The notes under the pieces: model-generated | What the model saw: the letters and a program-made list of their open reading frames with translations, nothing else | Told to the model about the DNA's origin: nothing | Databases searched by the model: none | Part shown: piece by piece, positions 1 to 9,052 of the stretch | How positions within the stretch are numbered: the first letter of the stretch is position 1 | Layout: each line of letters starts with the position of its first letter | DNA from: Chitinophaga pinensis | GTDB lineage: Bacteria; Bacteroidota; Bacteroidia; NS11-12g; UBA955 | NCBI GenBank assembly: GCA_945890895.1 | Contig: CAMDDG010000012.1 | Coordinates: forward strand, 1-53,540 | Direction: 5' to 3' | DNA length: 53,540 nt | Made by a program: the position numbers and the translations under genes

Positions 1-198
1 AAGCAATTTATCGAATGGCTGAATAACAATTACCCTCAAATCCCTATAGAAACTATCGACGAGCGATTTTCGAGTCACGATGCTCAGCAGCAGTTGCATA
101 CCATGGGATTGAAGAAAAATCAACGCAAAGAAAAAGGCGTGCTCGACACCGTTTCAGCCACGCTTATACTCCAAACCTACTTACAAAAAATAGCATGA
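1..198 (+). CDS. ruvX: RuvX/YqgF-type Holliday junction resolvase, C-terminal part
   Basis: An open frame enters from the left edge and encodes the last 65 residues of a YqgF/RuvX-family protein (putative pre-16S rRNA nuclease / Holliday junction resolvase). Seen: the family-typical IDERFSS segment followed by a small helical region and KEKGVLDTVSATLILQTYL, matching the conserved DERxxTxxA and D-x-x-AAxxILQxYL parts of the family (the C-terminal Asp belongs to the RNase H-like active site). The stop TGA overlaps the ATG of def (ATGA at 195-198), so the two are translationally coupled. The N-terminus is outside the window. Confidence 0.85.
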   Translation, partial: KQFIEWLNNNYPQIPIETIDERFSSHDAQQQLHTMGLKKNQRKEKGVLDTVSATLILQTYLQKIA

Positions 199-746
199 TA
201 TTGCCAGTTTACGCATTCGGCCAACCGGTCTTAAGAAAAAAAGGGAAAGAAATTAATGCCGAGTATCCCGAATTGAAAAAACTTATTGCCGACATGTTTG
301 AAACCATGTACGAATCCAACGGCATTGGTTTGGCAGCACCACAAATTGGAAAAGACATTCGTCTTTTTATTGTAGATGGTTCTGAAATCGACGACATTCA
401 ACCAGAAGGATTCAAAGAAGTGTTTATCAATGCTACCATTGTCGAAGAATTTGGCGAAGAATGGGAATTCGAAGAAGGTTGCTTAAGCATCCCAGATGTA
501 CGTGCAAATGTTAAGCGCAAAGGCGAGTTAACCATTCACTATTTCGATGAAAATTTCCAAGAACACACCAAAACTTTTGGAGGAATGGCAGCTAGAATTA
601 TTCAACATGAGTACGACCATATTGAGGGAATCCTATTTACCGATCGCATTCCACCATTAAAGCGTACGATGTTGAAACGCAGGTTGGAATCCATCTCAAA
701 GGGACGCACCAATGCGCATTATAAAATGAAGTTTGCACACCGATAA
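195..746 (+). CDS. def: peptide deformylase
   Basis: Removes the formyl group from the N-terminal methionine of nascent proteins in the cytosol. All three family motifs are present in order: GIGLAAPQIG (residues 43-52), EEGCLSIP (93-100, metal-ligand Cys96) and HEYDH (138-142, two His metal ligands plus catalytic Glu139). Length of 183 residues is normal. The start ATG overlaps the ruvX stop by 4 nt, so it is the downstream gene of a ruvX-def operon; the UbiA-family gene begins about 40 nt further on. Identification is firm. Confidence 0.97.
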   Translation: MILPVYAFGQPVLRKKGKEINAEYPELKKLIADMFETMYESNGIGLAAPQIGKDIRLFIVDGSEIDDIQPEGFKEVFINATIVEEFGEEWEFEEGCLSIPDVRANVKRKGELTIHYFDENFQEHTKTFGGMAARIIQHEYDHIEGILFTDRIPPLKRTMLKRRLESISKGRTNAHYKMKFAHR

Positions 747-788
747 AAAATTGGTTTCCAACTTATTAATTTGCTTATCTTCACGCCG

Positions 789-1646
789 ATGAAATACTAT
801 TTCGGTATAGTTCGTCCTATAAACCTCCTTTTAACGGCATTTACTCAGGTGCTGTTTTACTTGTCATCTTCCAGAATTCATCATGGACTGGCTTGGTACG
901 ATTGGTCTAACATCCGGATACCTGAAGCAATTACTACTACACTGGCATCCATTTTTGTGGCAGCTGGGGGATATGTTATTAACGATGTATTTGATATTGA
1001 AACGGATACCATTAATCGACCACACAAACGTATAGCAGCTCGCCATATTTCACTGAAAACAGCACGTATCTATTATGTTGTATTAACTGCTTTGGGGATT
1101 GCATTGGGTTTTTTCACAGGTTTGGGGATGGGAATATTGTGCATTGTAATTGCAGTACTTCTCTACTTTTACAGCAGCGATTTCAAAGGTGAATACATCA
1201 TGGGAAATCTATTGGTTTCCTTAATCGCTGGAATGGTAGTATATATTGCATCCCGTGGTGTTTATCAAGTCAGTAAAGCCTATTTTGCTGAATTCGCAAG
1301 CATTGCATTTTTTGTAACCTTTGCGAGGGAAATCATCAAAGATGTAGAGGACATTGAAGGCGATAAAGCACAGGAATTTGAAACATTCGCCATACAAAGT
1401 GGGGAGAAAAAATCGAAAATTCTTGCCATCTTTTTCCTCATACTGTCACTAGCCACACTAGTTATGGTTGGCATATTCGCTCAACAAGTTATTTTCTGGG
1501 CGTTTCTAGGCATTATTATTACACCTCTGGTATCATTTATCATATTCAAGATCATTAAAGCATCTACCAAGAAAGATTACCGCAATGTATCCCATTGGCT
1601 TAAACTATCTATGTTCTTGGGATTATTATCGTGCTTGGTGAGCTAA
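789..1646 (+). CDS. UbiA-family prenyltransferase (possible polyprenylglycerol-phosphate synthase type)
   Basis: Polytopic membrane prenyltransferase of the UbiA superfamily, about 285 residues with some seven to nine hydrophobic helices. The first Asp-rich motif NDVFDIETDTINRP lies at about residues 65-78 and binds prenyl-diphosphate/Mg; the second, around KDVEDIEGDKA, lies near residues 183-193. In Bacteroidota this subtype is often annotated as geranylgeranylglycerol-phosphate geranylgeranyltransferase; a menaquinone (MenA) or haem O role is an alternative. I chose ATG at 789 rather than a TTG at 771 because the protein then starts MKYYFGIVRP directly before the first membrane helix. It converges on the DUF3109 gene with only 11 nt between stops. 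Confidence 0.85.
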   Translation: MKYYFGIVRPINLLLTAFTQVLFYLSSSRIHHGLAWYDWSNIRIPEAITTTLASIFVAAGGYVINDVFDIETDTINRPHKRIAARHISLKTARIYYVVLTALGIALGFFTGLGMGILCIVIAVLLYFYSSDFKGEYIMGNLLVSLIAGMVVYIASRGVYQVSKAYFAEFASIAFFVTFAREIIKDVEDIEGDKAQEFETFAIQSGEKKSKILAIFFLILSLATLVMVGIFAQQVIFWAFLGIIITPLVSFIIFKIIKASTKKDYRNVSHWLKLSMFLGLLSCLVS

Positions 1647-1657
1647 AACAAACTGAA

Positions 1658-2239
1658 TTATTTTTTTGAATTTTGCCAATCTTCCGCAACCTGTTCCAGT
1701 TCCTGATACCACTCCTCACCCAATTTTCGGATTAATGGTTCTTTCAAAAATCGAAAAACAGGCACTTTAAATTCTTCTCCTGCTTTGCAAGCATCCGAGC
1801 AAATATCCCAATGGTGATAATTCAAAGCAATATGGGTTCCATATTTCTTGGCACGAATAGGATATAAATGGCAACTAACTGGCTTTTTAAAACCAATTTC
1901 ACTTTGATTATAAGCCTGTTCAATGGTGCACTTTGCAATTCCGTTGTCGTCGTAATTAACAAATACACATTCTCCAGTTTCCTCACACTGTGTAACCAAC
2001 TCACCGTCTCTCGGATCTCTAGCAAAAAATGCAGTTTCTTCAATGAGTTTCAATGCCGATTCACGCATATACGGCTTTACCTTGTCCATCACATTTTCAA
2101 TCACATTCAATTCCTCGTGTAGCAAAGGAGCACCTGCATCCCCTTGAACACAACAAGCACCCTTACATTTATCCAATTGACAAACGAATTTTTTTTCGAG
2201 TATATCCTCCGATAGCAATGCATTACCTACAATAATCAT
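1658..2239 (-). CDS. DUF3109 family Cys-rich protein
   Basis: 193-residue cytosolic protein of the DUF3109 family, function unknown. A cluster of cysteines near the N-terminus (Cys20, Cys25, Cys29, Cys30 in CQLDKCKGACC) and further cysteines in CEETGECVF and near the C-terminus resemble the YkgJ-type metal or Fe-S binding proteins (family knowledge; the cofactor is not shown by sequence alone). A His-rich stretch (LNYHHWDICSDAC) follows. It stands alone on the minus strand between ubiA-like (convergent) and purE (same strand, 133 nt away). No enzymatic assignment is possible. Confidence 0.85.
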   Translation of the reverse strand: MIIVGNALLSEDILEKKFVCQLDKCKGACCVQGDAGAPLLHEELNVIENVMDKVKPYMRESALKLIEETAFFARDPRDGELVTQCEETGECVFVNYDDNGIAKCTIEQAYNQSEIGFKKPVSCHLYPIRAKKYGTHIALNYHHWDICSDACKAGEEFKVPVFRFLKEPLIRKLGEEWYQELEQVAEDWQNSKK

Positions 2240-2372
2240 CTTCTGAAACTACTAATTTGAATAAACACCTATAGAAATTCACGAGTAACCTAACATACTG
2301 ATAATTAATCAACTTCAAAAACCACAAAACATTGAATTAACCAATCCAACATCCCCAAAGCAACTAAGTCAA

Positions 2373-2885
2373 CTAATCTTTTCCCAAGTATTTTACGTGG
2401 CCAATGGACTCTAATCGTTCTGCTTTTTCTAAAACTTCCGACTCCATTTGCTTTTTAAAGTCAATCACTTTTTGAGCTAATGAAGGATTGGATATGCCTA
2501 AAATTTGTGCCGCCAAAATTCCCGCATTTTTAGCACCATTGATTGCAACGGTTGCAACCGGAACTCCTGGTGGCATTTGAACGATGCTGTATAAGCTATC
2601 CAATCCGCTCATATTGCTTGATTTCACGGGGACACCAATTACGGGAAGGTGCGTTAATGCTGCAACCATACCGGGTAAATGTGCGGCACCACCAGCACCG
2701 GCTATAATCACAGATACACCGTTCTCCGGAGCATATTTTGCGTATTCATACATACGATCAGGTGTGCGATGAGCAGATACTACCGTTACTTCAATTTCTA
2801 CACCTAAAGCAGTTAGAATTTCTGCTGCATCTTTCATAACGGGCAGATCACTATCTGAACCCATAATAATTCCAACTTTACTCAT
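2373..2885 (-). CDS. purE: N5-carboxyaminoimidazole ribonucleotide mutase
   Basis: Class I PurE, moving the carboxyl group of N5-CAIR to give CAIR in purine synthesis. Conserved features: [10 protein letters not shown] (residues 8-17), SAHRTPDRM (about 38-46) with the catalytic His, [11 protein letters not shown], and the C-terminal core [20 protein letters not shown]. The 170-residue length is usual. The start overlaps the 3' end of pssA by 8 nt, so the two are one transcript. PurK, which supplies the substrate, is not in the window. Confidence 0.96.
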   Translation of the reverse strand: MSKVGIIMGSDSDLPVMKDAAEILTALGVEIEVTVVSAHRTPDRMYEYAKYAPENGVSVIIAGAGGAAHLPGMVAALTHLPVIGVPVKSSNMSGLDSLYSIVQMPPGVPVATVAINGAKNAGILAAQILGISNPSLAQKVIDFKKQMESEVLEKAERLESIGHVKYLGKD

Positions 2886-3654
2886 GGTTTTTTCTATTTA
2901 CGACAGTAAATGAAACTTGTGAAATGATGATATATACTATATAAAACAGAGGTAAAGCATAACGGTAATTCATGATGCCCAGCCCCAACAAAATTACCAA
3001 TAATACCATTCTATATGCATTCAATTCATCTGACTTATTGAATTTGAATGAAAGCATATCCAAGTCAGAAACCATCAAATACGATGACAATAAAGGCATA
3101 TATAGCATCACATAAAAGTTCGTTAATGTTTTATAAAAGGTCCAATCTGAATTGGATTGAATCTGAGAGTAGCTCAAACCCTCAGACGAAATTCCATCGA
3201 ATAGCAGCACCCAAGATGCCAAAACCAAGCCTGTAATTGGGGTAGGAATTCCTTTAAAATTAACTTTCTGATCTGTGGAAATATTAAATTTTGCCAAACG
3301 ATAGGCTGCTGCTAAAGGAATTAACAACCAAACATACTGATTGATGCAAAATCCTGAAGGAGGACACGCACCAGTTATATCCATAAACTTCTTCCAAATC
3401 AATCCAGGTAAAACACCAAAAGTAACCAGATCCGCTAAACTGTCTAATTGTTTCCCCATCTCACCGTCCACTTTCAGTAATCGGGCTGTAAATCCATCAA
3501 AGAAATCCAAAACACCTGCAATTCCCATAAGAATCAAAGCATAAATTAAACTATCGGAACCGGTATACGGATTATAATTCACCAGAAAATTAATTCCCAG
3601 CAATCCACATGCAAGATTTCCAAGGGTAAGTAAATTGGGTATTTCCCTAAACAT
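2878..3654 (-). CDS. pssA: CDP-diacylglycerol-serine O-phosphatidyltransferase
   Basis: Integral membrane enzyme that joins CDP-diacylglycerol and serine to form phosphatidylserine, precursor of phosphatidylethanolamine. The CDP-alcohol phosphatidyltransferase signature D-G-x2-A-R-x8-G-x3-D-x3-D is seen as [19 protein letters not shown], followed by SLADLVTFG, at about residues 50-80. Hydrophobic helices fill the rest of the 258 residues. Its ATG is preceded at 4 nt by a perfect TAACTTTG promoter element (3659-3666), so the transcript would be leaderless. It overlaps purE downstream by 8 nt. Confidence 0.94.
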   Translation of the reverse strand: MFREIPNLLTLGNLACGLLGINFLVNYNPYTGSDSLIYALILMGIAGVLDFFDGFTARLLKVDGEMGKQLDSLADLVTFGVLPGLIWKKFMDITGACPPSGFCINQYVWLLIPLAAAYRLAKFNISTDQKVNFKGIPTPITGLVLASWVLLFDGISSEGLSYSQIQSNSDWTFYKTLTNFYVMLYMPLLSSYLMVSDLDMLSFKFNKSDELNAYRMVLLVILLGLGIMNYRYALPLFYIVYIIISQVSFTVVNRKNHE

Positions 3655-3666
3655 TTCGCAAAGTTA
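3655..3666 (-). promoter_or_regulatory. TAACTTTG -7 element 4 nt before pssA start
   Basis: On the minus strand TAACTTTG (3659-3666) is followed by CGAA and then the ATG of pssA. It matches the Bacteroidota -7 consensus TAnnTTTG at all six fixed positions. No convincing TTG lies 20 nt further upstream. With a start site about 5 nt after the final G, the mRNA would begin at the start codon. Confidence 0.6.
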
Positions 3667-3677
3667 TTCAATATTGT

Positions 3678-5663
3678 TTAATCGCGAATTCTAAAATTCA
3701 GATTGAACGAAGCTCCCCATCCATTGAATCCCGAATTCTTTCCTAAATCCGTATAAAGAATTTGAGAACGGTCAAAATAATAAGCCCCATTCCAAAGATT
3801 ATTGGAAGTTCGAACTCGCAATCCCAAATTAAACACTTTGTTCACATGATAATTTAACTGCAATCTACCCCCAGCAGTCCATGAAGAATTTTGCACCACA
3901 GCTCTTTGATCAAAACGTGTATTGAAGAAATCATCTGACTTGGGTTCAAAGGCCAATTGTTGTTCTTGGTAAGCCAATTCAGCTCCCAATTGAACATCCC
4001 ATTTATCAAAATTCATGCGATATCCAATAAACGAACCCATGCTCCAAGCCCGATGAAAAACACTGCCAGTTGAATCCTCAAGTAATACGCCACCATAACT
4101 CGGCACCAATGCCAGTGTATTGGGAGTATAACTTCCAAACAATGTGGATACAAAGTGATTGTTTTGAAATCCTATTTCATGTTGTATTCTCCATTTAGAT
4201 GGATCCGACATTACCTTTCCTGCTGCCAAAAAATGCGCATTTAATTGACCGAAATCCAGTTCTGTATATTCCACACCTAATGGCATAAGTACAAAATCCC
4301 AACGATTGCTCTTACTTCGGTAATTTGGTTCTTCAAACTCCCCTTTTATCTCCTCCAAATCACTATCTTTGGAATGATTCACCATAACAAAGCGAAATTT
4401 GGTTTTTAACAATTTTAACTGACTCTCTGAATCGTATAAATCGTAAAGTAAAATCTTTTCACTTACTACCTTCTTTAACGCTTTTACTTCTTTGTTCAAT
4501 ACATCATAATCCACATATTTATCAGTTGAAACGTCTTCTTCTTTATTGCTGTAAAAAATACCTATAGAAACAATTGCATTCGAGTCATTCTTAAAATAAC
4601 GGTCATTCAATCGCTTTACAACCGAATGATAATCGTACCAACCACAATCCTTATCAGACAGCGAATACACAATATGGCAACGACCAAATTGTCCAAAAAA
4701 CTTTTCTTGAGGAAACTGATTCAATAGCTTAGAAAGATTTCTAAACATATTCTCTTCCCTCCATGCATGTTGTAAAGTTGAATTATCTAATTGATTCCAC
4801 GTATTGCAATCGTCAATATCTCTAAACAAGGATAAAAATTCTTTATAATCAGCACCTAACCATTGTTTATAAAAATCTTCTTTCAACTTCACACTTTTAA
4901 TAAAGTTAACTAAAGCTACATCGGTGTACGCCTCAACTGGAGCAGCAATTTCTACTGCTGCGGAATCAACAGCCACTAATTCATCATCGTACGTTTTAGT
5001 TCCAGATAAATTGGTACTTTGGCTCTCCCAGTTGCTCCATCTACTATCAAAGCTACTCTGAACGTATTGATTGAAATCAAATACGTCTTGCAATATTTCC
5101 AACGGAATATTCCGACCTGACTTGTTAGAAACCTTCTTAAAAAACTCGTACATCCGATCCGCAGATAAATCTTCGAAACGTTCTACATCCACTCCATATA
5201 TCTTTATTCGATCTTCAGGTTTTAACTTTTGGTTCCAATCGTGAAGTAGATAGAAAATCTTCATGTATCTGGGCGACGATACGCTTTGCAAATAGCGAAG
5301 TGCTTGTGAATCATTATCGCATATAAAACGCTGCATGTAATGTGCTCTGCTTGGACTCATTTCGATGATATAATTTCGATATCCAGCATTTTCATACAAC
5401 GCTCTCATCATGGTATATTCCATCAGTGAGTTAAACGCCACTTGATAATGATTCTCGCCAGTTAGTACAATTCGAGCTTTACGCGCTTCAGGAAAAATTT
5501 CTTTTAAAGCATCATTGTTAGCATAATCTTCTGAATTCAAGTTAAACACATGAGCTTGGGGTATTACTTGTGCTTTGAGGGATAGTGTCAACACTAAAAG
5601 GCCCGAAAACAACAAAATATGCTTTTTCAATGATATATGGGTAACGAATTTTTCTAATTTCAT
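3678..5663 (-). CDS. secreted EreA/ChaN-like domain fused to C-terminal outer-membrane barrel
   Basis: 661 residues. A signal peptide occupies about residues 12-31 (hydrophobic, ending LKAQ). Residues about 60-400 resemble the erythromycin-esterase/ChaN/TIKI superfamily: VLTGENHYQVAFNSL (Glu70, His72), a downstream YIIEMSPSRAHYM segment, IYGVDVERFEDL, and a later GQFGRCHIVYSL with a His. The last about 200 residues alternate polar and aromatic/hydrophobic residues and end NLNFRIRD, typical of an outer-membrane beta-barrel. The upstream neighbour 5701-7929 is 37 nt away on the same strand and also ends like a barrel. Substrate unknown; macrolide resistance should not be inferred from this distant resemblance. 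Confidence 0.6.
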   Translation of the reverse strand: MKLEKFVTHISLKKHILLFSGLLVLTLSLKAQVIPQAHVFNLNSEDYANNDALKEIFPEARKARIVLTGENHYQVAFNSLMEYTMMRALYENAGYRNYIIEMSPSRAHYMQRFICDNDSQALRYLQSVSSPRYMKIFYLLHDWNQKLKPEDRIKIYGVDVERFEDLSADRMYEFFKKVSNKSGRNIPLEILQDVFDFNQYVQSSFDSRWSNWESQSTNLSGTKTYDDELVAVDSAAVEIAAPVEAYTDVALVNFIKSVKLKEDFYKQWLGADYKEFLSLFRDIDDCNTWNQLDNSTLQHAWREENMFRNLSKLLNQFPQEKFFGQFGRCHIVYSLSDKDCGWYDYHSVVKRLNDRYFKNDSNAIVSIGIFYSNKEEDVSTDKYVDYDVLNKEVKALKKVVSEKILLYDLYDSESQLKLLKTKFRFVMVNHSKDSDLEEIKGEFEEPNYRSKSNRWDFVLMPLGVEYTELDFGQLNAHFLAAGKVMSDPSKWRIQHEIGFQNNHFVSTLFGSYTPNTLALVPSYGGVLLEDSTGSVFHRAWSMGSFIGYRMNFDKWDVQLGAELAYQEQQLAFEPKSDDFFNTRFDQRAVVQNSSWTAGGRLQLNYHVNKVFNLGLRVRTSNNLWNGAYYFDRSQILYTDLGKNSGFNGWGASFNLNFRIRD

Positions 5664-5700
5664 ATAGATAATAATAAAAGTGAATGCCGTTAAATGACAA

Positions 5701-7929
5701 TTAATGTTGATTGAATAAAATACCTGCCGACACAGAAGCGTAGAAACTACTCACTGAAAAACGATCAGAAGAATTAATATACTGGTCTCTAAACTGCCAA
5801 CGTCGATCTGAAAAATCCCATTGGTAGCCACCGTGTACTTTCAAATACAAATACTTCAATTTTAGTTTCGATTCCACATAAATCCCGTAAACAAAAGATT
5901 TATTTTCAACCACTTCTGTCCGTTTTGCATTAAAAACATAGGTACCTGTTGCCGTCTGGGGCATCACAATTCTCTGAACAAAATGACCATAAGTACCACC
6001 GGATCCAAACTCATAAAATCTACGCTTGAAAATACCTCCACTTGAAAATCCGATATATCTCGAAGTGTATTCAACAGGTGATTTAAGTTCATCATTCAAA
6101 CCAGAAACCAATCCGTTATTTACATGATATGAAAATCCTGACATGGTATTATCGGGTGTTATCCATGCTTCAAAACCCACAGCACTCAATTGACTTAGAG
6201 GAGCTATTCCATAAGAGCTTAAGGTCTTATTGATGGTGGAATTCAATGCACTTTGGCTTTTAAATATTTGCATGTAAGACGCACCTACACCCCATTGCGT
6301 TTGTCTGCGATACCGAGTTGAATTCGAATTTTCATCGTATGAAACATTGGGTGCTGTATAGCCCATAGACGCAGGTGTATCCATCGAAGCCATAGCTGTA
6401 TCCATCGCAGCCGTAGTATCCGTTAATATCGCTGAATCTGCAGCTATTCGGTACTTTTCAAGTGTAATTTCATTGTTCTTCGAATTAAACACATCAAAAT
6501 CTTGCCAAATTAAAGGTAATTTTGTGCTTTCAACCAGAGAATCTTCTGATTCACTGTTAGCCATCTTATTCCAAACACTGTAGGGCAATTCCGAGAAATA
6601 ATTTTTTAATAAATATCCATAAGGTAATTGAAAAGGGATCTCAGATTTGTCGTAATCCAAATACCTCAATACCACATAAATACTGGCTATTTTAGAATCG
6701 TCGCTCTTGACCGTACTCCAATCTTTCGACAAATTTAAATTGCTGATTGTTATTGAATTTTCAGATTGCGCTATCAACTGCTTGAATTCTTTTTGAGAAT
6801 ACAAATCGTTATTCAACTTATCAGCGATTTCAGTAAACTTGGATGAATTCGACGCCAATTTACAAGATGCTTCCCACATTTGTAGTAATCGATAATCATT
6901 CCAATTCGGAGTTGCTGAATTGCGCCATTTCCAATTAATTTTTAATGGATTCAACAACACAAATTTGTAATAAGCAGAAATGGCATCAAATGAAGTTTCT
7001 TCATTATAGGAACTTGAAAATGTAAACTCATCATCATCCTCTCCTTTTAATTCTTTGTAATATTTCACTGAATCCATCCACAATTGCGACTTCCAAAACG
7101 CTCGTAAACTTTCATAATGAATCTGAACATCTGAAATTTCAGCTGGAGTTAACGCAGTACCAAAAGAATTCAATTGGTTCTTTTCAATATAATGCAACCA
7201 CATTCCCAACATCTGTGAAGTTTGCAAATCGGGATTACCCCAATCACTTATATAGGATGGTGTATAATTTCTTTCGGAAAGTAGGGTAATTTGCTTCAAT
7301 CTATTTCGTTGTGACTCGGATTTTTGAGTCAACCACGTTTGAATACTATCGAAAAAACCCAAATAATATTCTCCGTAATTACTTAAATAATCGTCATCCG
7401 GATTCAATAAACTCCAGCCATAATATTTTAATCGATTCCATTCTGTAGAATCAGAAATCGACGTACGCAAAGCTTCTTGTAAAAAATACGATTGAGTGAT
7501 ATTTAAATCCGACCAAATCACAGCTGGTAAATCCCCAGTATCCACCTGAATAATTCGATCAATAACAGCCAAAGTCTTAATATTTCCAGCTTTAATCGCA
7601 GGAATTTCCTCAACAAGGCGGATTGTTCTATCTTGTTTCGCCTCCGCATAAGGCTGTCCCGGAGGAATTAAAGGCAGAGCGTTCAATTTTTCTGGGGATG
7701 CATTGGCTCCTGCGTCATTTTTGACATCCGAAGCCTCAGTGGAGGCCTCCGATTTCGCAGATTTGCTTCCCGAGTTTAATCTGGTAGAAGTGGGTGCATT
7801 CGAAATGGGTTTAATTTTCCCCGGATCGTTGAGATTTACCTGAATTTCCTGTGAAAATAGTGTTCCACTCACCATCAACAAGCTCAGAAAAAGTCCTGTT
7901 AATCGGATTGGCTTAGAAGGAATTTGCAT
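5701..7929 (-). CDS. large secreted protein of unknown function with barrel-like C-terminus
   Basis: 742 residues, not recognised. Signal peptide at residues 1-27 (cleavage after LFSQ). A low-complexity Ser/Ala/Lys region (about 40-80) leads to a long alpha-helical-looking middle rich in Trp, Tyr, Leu and Ser (about 100-500). A Met/Ala/Thr/Asp-rich linker near 500-530 precedes about 200 residues of alternating aromatic and polar residues ending SVSAGILFNQH, which look like transmembrane beta-strands. It lies 37 nt upstream of the EreA-like/barrel gene, so the two are probably co-expressed at the outer membrane. No enzyme motif was found. Confidence 0.6.
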   Translation of the reverse strand: MQIPSKPIRLTGLFLSLLMVSGTLFSQEIQVNLNDPGKIKPISNAPTSTRLNSGSKSAKSEASTEASDVKNDAGANASPEKLNALPLIPPGQPYAEAKQDRTIRLVEEIPAIKAGNIKTLAVIDRIIQVDTGDLPAVIWSDLNITQSYFLQEALRTSISDSTEWNRLKYYGWSLLNPDDDYLSNYGEYYLGFFDSIQTWLTQKSESQRNRLKQITLLSERNYTPSYISDWGNPDLQTSQMLGMWLHYIEKNQLNSFGTALTPAEISDVQIHYESLRAFWKSQLWMDSVKYYKELKGEDDDEFTFSSSYNEETSFDAISAYYKFVLLNPLKINWKWRNSATPNWNDYRLLQMWEASCKLASNSSKFTEIADKLNNDLYSQKEFKQLIAQSENSITISNLNLSKDWSTVKSDDSKIASIYVVLRYLDYDKSEIPFQLPYGYLLKNYFSELPYSVWNKMANSESEDSLVESTKLPLIWQDFDVFNSKNNEITLEKYRIAADSAILTDTTAAMDTAMASMDTPASMGYTAPNVSYDENSNSTRYRRQTQWGVGASYMQIFKSQSALNSTINKTLSSYGIAPLSQLSAVGFEAWITPDNTMSGFSYHVNNGLVSGLNDELKSPVEYTSRYIGFSSGGIFKRRFYEFGSGGTYGHFVQRIVMPQTATGTYVFNAKRTEVVENKSFVYGIYVESKLKLKYLYLKVHGGYQWDFSDRRWQFRDQYINSSDRFSVSSFYASVSAGILFNQH

Positions 7930-7990
7930 ATATGATCGAATTGAATGTGTAAATAAATAGATGCTAAGATAGTGCAGAAATCACAGACTT

Positions 7991-8878
7991 CTAAACGATG
8001 TTCATGACTTGTTCTTTAATCTGTTCCAATTTTTCTTTCATTTGAACCGCACATTGTTGCATAGGGAAAAAATTACTTTTCACTCCCAGGGTGTTCATTT
8101 CTCGTCCCATTTCTTGAGCAATAAAATTCAATTTTCTTCCCTTAGGTTCTTTACTCATTGTTTCAATGAAATAGGTTAGATGTTGACCCAAACGTTGTTT
8201 TTCTTCAGCAATATCCCACTTATCTAAATAAATTAACAATTCTTGCTCCAAACGATTCATATCCACTAAATTCTCAGACACGTGGTCTAAAACATTTCCA
8301 TAGACCCGTTCTTTCAACGATTCTCGGCGATTCCCTTCGTGTTGCTCAATTGCCATTAATTCTACCGAAATTTCATCAATTAAACTTCGCAACTTTTCGC
8401 CTGTAGCTTTTCCTTCAACCAATCTAAATTCATTGAGTTGAGCCGCAGCTTGCAGAGTAACTTCCACTATTTTCTCCTTGATTTCGGGAGATATTTCCCT
8501 TTCCGCTGTAGTTATTACTTCGGGAACTTTCAATATTTCTCTGAATGGATCTTTAAACTCTACCCCTAAAAAATCGCTTAAAGAAGTCAAGGTTTCCAAG
8601 GAACGCTTGGCCAATGCTTGGTTCACTTGCAATTCTTGCTGAGCATTTTGAGGATCCAATAATTTTATGTTATAACTGCATGTAATTGTTCCTCTTTCCA
8701 ACTTTTCTCCCAACAAACGTCGTAAAGAAGGATCCAGTTCACTTAAAAAACGAGGCAACCGTATGTCGGCTTCAAAATACCTGCCATTTAATGCCTTAAT
8801 TTCACATTGTACTTTTATCCATTCATTTTCAAACGCAGCTCGACCAAATCCAGTCATGCTTTTTATTTCTTCTTTCAT
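7991..8878 (-). CDS. YicC family endoribonuclease
   Basis: 295 residues with both hallmarks of the YicC/YloC family: an N-terminal MTGFGRA box (residues 8-14) and a C-terminal EMGREMNTLGVKSN region. Family members are endoribonucleases acting on structured or regulatory RNAs (established for some members); the role here is inferred. The central part is charged and coiled. It stands 61 nt upstream of the 742-residue secreted gene in the same direction. A TAATTTCG sequence 9 nt before the ATG is one mismatch from the promoter consensus. Confidence 0.92.
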   Translation of the reverse strand: MKEEIKSMTGFGRAAFENEWIKVQCEIKALNGRYFEADIRLPRFLSELDPSLRRLLGEKLERGTITCSYNIKLLDPQNAQQELQVNQALAKRSLETLTSLSDFLGVEFKDPFREILKVPEVITTAEREISPEIKEKIVEVTLQAAAQLNEFRLVEGKATGEKLRSLIDEISVELMAIEQHEGNRRESLKERVYGNVLDHVSENLVDMNRLEQELLIYLDKWDIAEEKQRLGQHLTYFIETMSKEPKGRKLNFIAQEMGREMNTLGVKSNFFPMQQCAVQMKEKLEQIKEQVMNIV

Positions 8879-8957
8879 GCTATTCAGCGAAATTAACCAA
8901 AAATTTATGCCTTCGTCGGAAATCTTAATCGAATTATCTTTACTGTGAGTATTATTC

Positions 8958-8988
8958 TGTCATTTAACGAGTGAATCAGTTAATTTTG
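8958..8988 (+). promoter_or_regulatory. probable promoter for the glutaminyl-cyclase-like gene
   Basis: TAATTTTG at 8981-8988 fits the -7 consensus TAnnTTTG. The -33 word is weak (CTGT at 8957-8960 instead of TTTG). The start codon is 64 nt downstream, so this gene would have a normal leader. Confidence 0.4.
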
Positions 8989-9052
8989 CAATAAATTTAA
9001 CCTCTATTAAATCGTTAAATTATTCCAATCAATTACTTAGTCAACAGCCATT

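Noticed and set aside
2240..2372. Promoter or RNA gene between DUF3109 and purE
   Set aside because: No TAnnTTTG on either strand at a useful distance and no stable hairpin seen.
3678..5663. Macrolide-resistance esterase
   Set aside because: The resemblance to EreA is only at the superfamily level, and the barrel fusion argues for a different role.
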